Shown here: positions 57,660-64,000 of the stretch, piece by piece
Layout of the letters: each line of letters starts with the position of its first letter
Numbering within the stretch: position 1 is the first letter of the stretch
Source: Camellia lanceoleosa
Taxonomy: Eukaryota; Streptophyta; Magnoliopsida; Ericales; Theaceae
Direction of reading: 5' to 3'
NCBI GenBank assembly: GCA_025200525.1
Contig: CM045762.1
Coordinates: 91,020,717-91,084,716 of the forward strand
DNA length: 64,000 nt
Translations under genes and position numbers: made by a program
The notes under the pieces: generated by a model
The model's database searches: none
Told to the model about the DNA's origin: nothing
The model's input: only the letters and a program-made list of their open reading frames with translations

Positions 57660-58819
57660 AGTCTAAGTGCGGGCAGGTCTTGTAGGTGCGGGTAAAACCC
57701 GCAACTCGTAATAATGTCATATTCTAAACCGTATTCGCCCAAATTGTTTCTAAGAAACTGCCTATTGTATGTGGATTGGTTCAAGTTGAATAGGTTAGAC
57801 AGTTCGAATAACCCTATACCCAGCCCCACTAAATCATATTGATGGGCTTCGGTTTTATCTTTGGCCGAAAGGTCAATTTTAATTTTTTATACATGAGAAA
57901 GATAATTCAACTTGTGAAATATACTGCAAGACTGTTCACGTGATTATCTATTTTTTTTTATTGGGATAAATTATATTAATCTGGTTTGAGATTTAGAGAA
58001 AATAGAGCATGATCCGTAATTTTGAAATAGTTGCATAGATTTTTTTTTTAGTATAGTTATAGAGATCAAAATTAATGTAAATAATATTTTTACAAAGATA
58101 AATAAGATACGATATATATTTTAGTGTAAGTAATAGTAATATTATTTTCTTATCCATATAACCAATTTGAGATTTTGGCTCCATTTGTTTTGACGTAAAG
58201 TAAAATATTTTTTAAGAAAAATACATTATTTTTATTTTTCTTAAAAATGACTTACTTTTACAAAATTTCGCTAGTCAAAATAAAATTAACTCTCGCTCAC
58301 TACTTTTTGAATACATTTAGGCTTTTCAAATAAGTATTTTAACTCATTTAAAATTCATAAATAACATTTTATTGAATCAAAATTTCTCTTTTAGACAATA
58401 AAATATTTTTGTTGTAAGTGTCAACCAAACAACGAAAAACAAAAACAAAAACCCTTTTTTTTTTTGTGTAAAATCAATTTATAGAAAAAAAAATGTGTAA
58501 AATATTTTAGGTCGAAACAAACGAAACCTTAGAGTAAATAGATCAAGATCCAGATTTAGCATAATTATACTAATCTCCCTTTTAATAAGATTGGAGAAAC
58601 CAAAATTAATACAAATAATGCAAAAATACAAAGATAAACAAAATACAATATATATATATATATATATATTTAAGTGGGAGCAATAGAAACATTATTTTCC
58701 TCTCCATATGACTAAACAATTATTGATAAAAAGAAGATTAAATGTTATGTGAATTAAAATAATTATGTCAAACTTTGTAAAATTTACTACATTTAAAAAA
58801 AAAATCAATATAATTTTCC

Positions 58820-58875
<56 letters not shown>

Positions 58876-59060
58876 AAAAAAATTTATTAGAAAATCTTTT
58901 TTCAAGTGTTTGTATCTCAATTAGTCCATAAGATATTCTTATATTTTAATAGGTCCTATTATTTAGACATTTGATCTACCAAATCCTAATTCTCATATTT
59001 AAGGTATTTTATGGACATTTCTACCCTTATAAATATTTTTTGAACGGTTAACAATTTAGT
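57660..59060. other. AT-rich DNA with microsatellites
   Basis: Two related blocks (about 57960-58170 and 58540-58720) share gattttgg/gagaaa and aaagataaa-aaatacaatatat text, so they are diverged copies of one repeat. (AT)n lies at about 58649-58669. No gene seen. Confidence 0.45.
58822..58870. repeat. (TTA)n microsatellite
   Basis: About sixteen TTA units. Confidence 0.95.
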
Positions 59061-59065
59061 AATGT

Positions 59066-59139
59066 GAACATTCGTATTTTACAATGTGAATATTCACATT
59101 GACTTGTTAACATTTACATTGATGGTGTGAATATTCACA
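59066..59139. promoter_or_regulatory. Cluster of GAAnnTTC dyads
   Basis: gaacattc (59066-59073), the 18-bp perfect palindrome aatgtgaatattcacatt (59083-59100) and the palindrome tgtgaatattcaca (59126-59139) follow one another. GAAnnTTC is the core of plant heat-shock elements. No gene start adjoins, so a role is uncertain. Confidence 0.35.
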
Positions 59140-59578
59140 TCATGAAATATTCACTTTGTAAATGTGGATATTATTAGGGGTATTTTAGTAATTATGTCAC
59201 TCATAAGACTTATTGAAACATAAGAAAATAATGTAAACTAAATAAAATATAAGTAAATGAAAAAGAATTTATGAAAAAATGCCTAAAACAAAAAATGATG
59301 CAATACCATAGGACAATATGAAAAAGCATATAAAATGAGGGCAGTTGAAACAAAATTGAGCTATTTGTAAATTTAATATATCAAAATAATGAAATAATTC
59401 CATGCACAAGCTTTGAGGAATACCTCGGTTCTTGTTCTCCAACCAAACTAAGATGTCTATGCCTCAGTTTCACCAAGCACCCTTCGATCGTTTTAAGCTG
59501 AGTGAAGAAGACCAAGCTAAGAACAAGACACGAATGGGAGAATTACTAAAGTTTGAAAGGCACACAATTAGAGAGAGG

Positions 59579-59658
59579 TAAGCAAAACCAGAAAGATGAA
59601 TGGAGTAAGCAAAACCAGAAAGATGAATGGAGTAAGCAAAACCAGAAAGATGAATGGA
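59579..59658 (+). repeat. 27-bp tandem repeat, three units
   Basis: Units taagcaaaaccagaaagatg plus aatggag are identical in copies 1 and 2. The third differs only at its last bases. Such exact identity points to recent duplication. Confidence 0.95.
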
Positions 59659-60205
59659 TGGCTTTATAGTGTAGTTACCTCACTTAAAATAATAGCCAAC
59701 AACTTTTTGAAATATTCAAAAATAAGGGTAAATCACACTCTATCCTTTTTATCTTTGGATACTTTTTCACTTTAACTCTTTAAATTTATTTCTTCTCATT
59801 TTAACCTTTTATATTTCAATTTTTTTAAATTTTACTGTTAAAGTTAATTTCTATTCAAAATTAAACAGAAAATGCTACAATAACTATCACATAATATAAA
59901 AAATATATTATTATATTGAAATTTAAGAAGTCATTTGGGAAAAAAACTTTTTTAACTTGACTTTTTGACTTTTCTAATTTTGACTTTTTAGTTTGTGAGA
60001 AAAAAAGTGAACTAATTATAATTTAGATGTGATTTTTTTTGTCTTATTAACTTATCTATTTTTTTTTTAAAATTTTTAATCCCAACCTGAACTCAATTCA
60101 CTTGCCAAATGGGAACTATATTTTCTTCCAACCCCAATGACAATATTATCCAATAGAGAAATGATTTGTTCCCCTAAAAATGTCCTTCCTAATCCCCTTA
60201 ATACC
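59659..60205. other. AT-rich DNA, nothing recognised
   Basis: No coding pattern. A gactttttagttt stretch near 59980 resembles the interior of the PIF-like MITEs but lacks ends. Confidence 0.5.
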
Positions 60206-60223
60206 CAAAACGACGTCGTTTTG
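60206..60223. promoter_or_regulatory. 18-bp palindrome with an ACGT core
   Basis: CAAAACGACGTCGTTTTG, centred on GACGTC, the core bound by plant bZIP factors. Similar palindromes recur in plant promoters and in some transposons. No gene start is assigned here. Confidence 0.4.
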
Positions 60224-61080
60224 AGCATTTTTTTTTTTTTTTTTTTTGCCTTGTTCTGATTTTTCAGGGGATTAAGAGCCCCCAAATTGGGGAATGTAGC
60301 ACAACCCTATCCAATATACTCCTTTAAAATTGAGAGAATTACATCTCAATGAGAGAAAAAAATTATTTTTACACAAATATAGAAGAATGTAAGTCACACG
60401 TAATTATTTACGCCTTATATATTTTTATAATTTTCTTTTGTTTCCCACTATACGCAATTCCCCTATAAATTTCAGACTTTGTGTCAAGACTAAACATCCA
60501 TCCACCAATGAATTTGTAGTGGTCAATAACGTAAAGTCAACGACTTCGCCCGGGAATCCGGAGAAGTTTCACGTTGTTATATGTAAATTTTGAGGAACCA
60601 TTCAGTCCCGTCACAATTCAGTGTCAGCACTGACGTGATCATCAATTATTTATTTATTTATTATTGTTTTATTTATATATAAACGTGATTAGCATGTTAT
60701 AAATTAAAAAAATAAAAATAACACTATTCGCGTAAAATTAAAATGTCAAAATGTATAAAGTATGGTGCCTCCAAATCACTCCAACCATTCAGTCCTATAA
60801 CACTATTTCTAATATTTAACGGCGTTTTATAAACGTCGCATTTTTCTTCAATTGAAACGGCGTCGGTTTGTGAATAGGAGGCGTTTATAAACGTCTTCAA
60901 ATGCGTCATGTTGTCTCACGCGCTTCCTTTTTGAATCTGAGAATCTCAACTCTTAAATTGTACCGATGCACTCGCTTCTCTCTCTCTTGTCTAAACCTTA
61001 TCAATGGAATCCTCATAAATCGAAGTTCTCTCTTGAAATCGAAGTGATTCATCGAGTGATTTGAAGTTCATCTCAACGAT

Positions 61081-61292
61081 TCAGATCTCGAAATCGAAGT
61101 TCATATCTCGAAATTTTAAAATTCTAAGTTCATATCGAGTTCATATCACTTGATTTCATAATGCGATTCAAATATGAGTTCATATCACTTGATTTCGATT
61201 AAGATCATGATTCGGATCTCGTGATTGAGATCGGTCTCGGTGAAGAAGAATCGAAATCGAAGTTCATCTCAACGATCCGGATCGGTGAGCTC

Positions 61293-61328
<36 letters not shown>
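61081..61328. repeat. tcgaaatcgaagttcat repeats and (CT)n tract
   Basis: The words tcgaaatcgaag and ttcatatc(t/a)c recur five to six times at 61020-61265, followed by a CT run (about 61299-61326). This is typical 5' UTR-like sequence. Confidence 0.7.
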
Positions 61329-61329
<1 letters not shown>

Positions 61330-61343
61330 TCTAAACCCTAATT

Positions 61344-61424
61344 ATGGCGGAGATTGACTTGGTGATTGAGAGGTTCAAATCGATCTCGGCGATTCAGATC
61401 GGTGATTCATCGAGCGATTTCAGG
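61344..61424 (+). CDS. Possible first exon of a captured or local gene
   Basis: After a CT-rich leader and taaaccctaatt, an ATG opens MAEIDLVIERFKSISAIQIG and runs to about DSSSDFR, where CAG followed by gtctct could be a donor. The frame stops at about 61452 if unspliced. I do not recognise the protein. The leader-ATG context looks like a real plant gene start, but no matching downstream exon was identified. Confidence 0.35.
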
Positions 61425-62160
61425 TCTCTCCTTGATCTTGATTGTTGGCTGTAAGTTTTCTTTAGTTGGTTTGAATTACATTATATATTGGTATGCTATT
61501 CTTGTGGTAATTCGGTGGTAGCTCATGTATTTTCTCTGCGATGGAAGATTTTTGGTTTTGCTTTTGTTCCTTGGAATTCAAAATTTGTCTTCATTTGGAT
61601 CAATTTGAGAAATGCGCATTCATAAAGTTGTTCATCTGGATTCTTACAATGACAATCCGAACAATTTCAAGATTGAGACAACAAAATTTGAGGCCCAAGC
61701 TATTGCTAGGGATTACTGAGTTGCTATTCACTATCTCGATTCACATGATTAGTACATTTATATCGTGTACCAAACATGCCACTTTCTCCTCCACATGAGA
61801 AAAAGGCTCCAATCAAATCATGATGAATCTGTTTTATGAGTTGTGGATCGGAAAGAATGTGTCATTAGGGGGCTCTGGTTCTCATACCAGTAACTTGGGT
61901 TCGAGTAAAGCTTTGAAATCAGCTCCTTTATCACACAAGTAAAAACAAATAGATGGAGAAGGAGTTGGATATGCTCATTATGAGGTTTTTTTGAAGTGGA
62001 GGCGATTTGGAGGTTTGTCCGATTTTCAAGGTGAAAGTCATTACAATTTTCCTCAAAGTCATGTGCACAAGGAAGGTATTGGCTCATGAACTTGGCTTGA
62101 TCTTTGCAACATTGCAATTTTATGACTATGATTTGTTTCTTCGTTAAATAATCTTTACGT
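61425..62160 (+). other. Unassigned part of the captured cargo
   Basis: Mostly intron-like. An open stretch at about 61638-61735 reads HLDSYNDNPNNFKIETTKFE then AQAIARDY before a stop; its origin is unknown to me. Confidence 0.3.
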
Positions 62161-62167
62161 CATGTAG

Positions 62168-62280
62168 CTTTTGAAAGCATTAACTAGAGCAAAAGCGGAG
62201 GATTTTCTTATGTAATGTACCTTGGTTGATTGCATAAGAAATATCTTGAAGAGGCCACTTGTAATATTTTTGTGGTGAAG
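62168..62280 (+). pseudogene. Branched-chain aminotransferase exon fragment 1
   Basis: After an AG (62166-62167) the text reads LLKALTRAK, then in a shifted frame GGFSYVMYLG, a TGA stop, and LHKKYLEEATCNIFVVK before a GTAATG donor at 62281. Plant BCATs, PLP enzymes that transaminate Leu, Ile and Val, carry KAKGFSDVLYLD...HKKYLEEVSSCNIF at this point. One frameshift and one stop are visible. The intron is retained, so the capture was from DNA. Confidence 0.75.
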
Positions 62281-62551
62281 GTAATGTTCAACTTAGCTTC
62301 TGCTCATGCAATTTCATTTCTATTATCTTACTATGGTTTTCTTTTCCTCAAAGTGAGAAATAAGAAAAATTCTAGAACAACTATTAGGTTTGAATTTTTG
62401 TTGTGAAAGGAGACACATTATTTGTGTTTGTTTTTTGGGTTGCCTCTATTTAGTTTTTACGAAATTTTTAACTTCTGATGGTTTTAATAGTATTTCCTAG
62501 AATTAAACAAATTTATATCATTTGTAGACTCATGTATATATCAACCTTCAC

Positions 62552-62642
62552 GGAAATCTTATTTCGACTCCACCAACCAAGATGGGACTATTCTTCCGAG
62601 GATCACACGAAAAACGCTCATCGACATTGCCCGTGATCATCG
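62552..62642 (+). pseudogene. Branched-chain aminotransferase exon fragment 2
   Basis: It continues the same protein: GNLISTPPTK, then after a small shift DGTILPRITRKTLIDIARDH. BCATs have GNVISTP...GTILPGITRKSIIEIA here, with the Gly after P replaced by Arg in this copy. The acceptor AG appears changed to AC. In BCAT this follows directly after the CNIFVVK of the preceding piece, so order and orientation are correct. Confidence 0.8.
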
Positions 62643-62904
62643 TTAAGTAGTTGTTCTTGCAACCAGAACTTATACATTGGCCAAATTTCTTTCGGTGTTT
62701 ATTGAAATCACAAATGGAACCTCATAAGCTTGTCTTAACAAATAAACCCTCATACAACTGTGTGATAGAACACAAGTAATGATTATGTGGGAGTTAGCAA
62801 TTAGATTATCATAATGTCGAATGAACAAAAAAAATGTCACAAGATTATGTCTTTGGGATGATTGGATAACAAGTTTATTATGCTTTTTTGCTTTTTGGGA
62901 TCTG

Positions 62905-63000
62905 AAAATTTCCAAGAACATGCGGTCGAGGAATGTCTTGTTCGATGAGGAATTGCTTGATGGTTATGAAGTTTTCTGCACAAGCTACTTTGTTGGTATT
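62905..63000 (+). pseudogene. Branched-chain aminotransferase exon fragment 3
   Basis: FQEHAVEE in one frame and RNVLFDEELLDGYEVFCTSY in another, then FVGIV. BCATs read QVEER.V.V.ELL.ADEVFCTGTAVVV here, and the DEVFCTGTA motif is part of the active-site region. One frameshift. The three pieces span the large-domain part of the enzyme with introns between them. Confidence 0.75.
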
Positions 63001-63344
63001 GTTCTGTTTCTAGCATTTTGTTTTTAGCATTCGACAAATTCAATTGCAAAAGAAATAGCTTAATCTTGTAACTTAAGATGGTGTGGTTCTGCTTAATCTT
63101 GTAACTTGCACCGATGTCGTGAGGTCATTCAAATGCTTGATCAAGAAAATGGTACCTTTGACCCATCCTTGTTAAGTCCATAGAAATATGACAAAATCAC
63201 CTCATTTTGAGGTCTCATTGTCAATAAAAGGGATGTGTGCATTTTTATTCTCTCTTTTGTTCTTATTGGGTAGTGAAATAAAAAAGGTTACCCACCATAT
63301 TCTTGTAATTTACCTATAGTTGACTAACATCTAAAATTTTGCAG

Positions 63345-63455
63345 CCTCAAGCGAGGAAATTTGAAATAGAGGGGTTTGAGATAAGTGTTGCCAAGACAAG
63401 TTTTAAGGCTAACACAAAGGCTCTAGCAGAAAATGAAGGGGAGGGACTGGCTAAG
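63345..63455 (+). pseudogene. Plastid dihydrolipoyl dehydrogenase exon (captured)
   Basis: 111 bp, 37 codons, fully open, between TTTTGCAG (acceptor) and GTTATA (donor). It contains [20 protein letters not shown] followed by GEGLAK, nearly identical to the interface-domain region of plant plastidial LPD (E3 of the plastid pyruvate dehydrogenase complex), where PQAR precedes it. LPD oxidises protein-bound dihydrolipoamide with FAD and NAD. Only this part of the gene is here, so the exon is a captured fragment although intact. Confidence 0.85.
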
Positions 63456-63849
63456 GTTATATTTCTTAACCTTCTTGTTCTCTACAATGCCAGCCTTGTA
63501 ATCCCGGAAACTAATGATTCTCTTCTCCCTATTTTATTGATTAATTTATTTTGAAAAGTGACTCGACAATTTTCATGTTTCTGCATAACTGCTTTGTGTT
63601 TGTTTTCTTCTTTCTCATTGTGACATTCATATTTTTTTTCTTATTAACAAGTTCTTGTGATAATCTAAACCATGTGGTCAAGCTTATACGGCTCGTTTAT
63701 TACTCTTCCTTCACTTGTTATAAATAAAATTTTGTAACTATTCTTCTATTTCAATTTCTACCTTCAGAATTTAATTATACTCTTGCACTTAGATGCTTCT
63801 AATTATTTTACTTTTATCTGAATTATGTTGATTTATTCTTCCTTGGCAG

Positions 63850-63883
63850 TTAATATACAGACTTGACAATGGGGAGATACTTG
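63850..63883 (+). pseudogene. Next LPD exon, truncated at a fusion point
   Basis: After ttggcag the text is LIYRLDNGEIL, which directly continues GEGLAK in plastid LPD ([21 protein letters not shown]). The match stops after EIL. From about 63884 the sequence is that of acetyl-CoA synthetase. The 394-bp intron before it is preserved. Confidence 0.85.
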
Positions 63884-63978
63884 CTGGATGATGTTGAGAC
63901 ATTGTTGACAAATACAAGGTGACAATATTTTATACTGCCCCTACACTGGTGTGCTCTCTGATGCGTGATGGAGATGAG
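63884..63978 (+). pseudogene. Acetyl-CoA synthetase exon fragment fused to LPD
   Basis: It reads [28 protein letters not shown], then CSLMRDGDE, before a GTAAAA donor at 63979. Plant acetyl-CoA synthetase, the AMP-forming enzyme that activates acetate, has [20 protein letters not shown] and RSLMRDGDE here. Both stops (CGA to TGA, TGG to TGA) and the Arg-to-Cys change (CGC to TGC) are C-to-T or G-to-A changes, as expected from cytosine methylation of silenced DNA. The gene continues beyond the window only if more exons were captured. Confidence 0.85.
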
Positions 63979-64000
63979 GTAAAAAAATTCTCTAACCTTA

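Larger units (their letters stand above)
60801..64000 (+). mobile_element. Gene-capturing transposon, CACTA-like left end
   Basis: The putative left end is CACTATTTCTAATA at 60801, with subterminal repeats cggcgttttataaacgtcgc (60820-60839), aacggcgtcggtttg (60856) and ggcgtttataaacgtc (60880). Inverted GACGTTTATAAACGTC-type words are characteristic of plant CACTA ends. Behind them lie exon-intron pieces of three unrelated genes in one orientation. No transposase is seen and the right end is outside the window. A Helitron or Pack-MULE could produce the same cargo. Capture is well supported, the vehicle less so. Confidence 0.5.

Noticed and set aside
60076..60285. Small minus-strand gene with a Lys run
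   Set aside because: The frame crosses a poly-T run and has no domain, splice sites or conserved text that I can see.
61860..61930. Possible tRNA-like B box (cttgggttcgagt)
   Set aside because: No A box at the right distance and no acceptor-stem pairing.

Overview
The window is non-coding-rich nuclear DNA of a flowering plant, very probably a eudicot with a large, LTR-retrotransposon-rich genome. The evidence is a plant CC-NB-ARC-LRR resistance gene whose LRR modules sit on separate exons, Ty1/copia and Ty3/gypsy (Tat/Ogre-like) elements, an Au-type SINE, a LINE tail, hAT and PIF/Tourist MITEs, and introns with plant-like AT-rich sequence. A woody asterid (tea-like) would fit, but the species is inference only.

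Layout. (1) 1-4710: a duplicated, broken copy of two LRR exons of an NLR gene, with a solo LTR inserted (3113-4391). (2) 4711-29893: a retrotransposon nest. Degraded copia and gypsy gag lie at its left edge. A very long gypsy 5' LTR (minus strand, about 7180-27780) is split by two solo LTRs (7532-17209 and 17440-24904), which are themselves split by three more (7823-8888, 12903-16753, 19090-23449). Four of these five insertions have exact 5-bp target-site duplications and the fifth has 4 of 5 bases. A copia 5' LTR closes the nest. (3) 30017-44556: one minus-strand NLR gene in about seven exons. The NB-ARC domain is well preserved, but an early stop and several frameshifts make it a probable pseudogene. 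Its introns carry a MITE-like element, an Au-type SINE and a LINE tail. (4) 44757-50650: remnants of a copia 3' end, a gypsy gag with a 12-copy tandem repeat, and LTR pieces. (5) 50650-60800: AT-rich DNA full of MITEs (three copies of one GC-rich hAT family, one other hAT MITE, several PIF/Tourist types), microsatellites and palindromes. (6) 60801-64000: a segment that appears to have captured, in one orientation and with introns, pieces of three unrelated metabolic genes: branched-chain aminotransferase, plastid dihydrolipoyl dehydrogenase and acetyl-CoA synthetase. The last two are joined inside an exon. Repeats typical of CACTA transposon ends lie at its left edge.

No clearly functional complete protein gene is visible. 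The strongest second-look items are the three-gene chimera at the right end, the three-level solo-LTR nest with self-complementary arrays just upstream of each LTR's TATA box, a primer-binding-site-like sequence lying inside the LTRs, and the broken NLR gene with its decaying partial duplicate. Several NLR frameshifts are single-base changes near short base runs, so assembly error is a real alternative for that gene.
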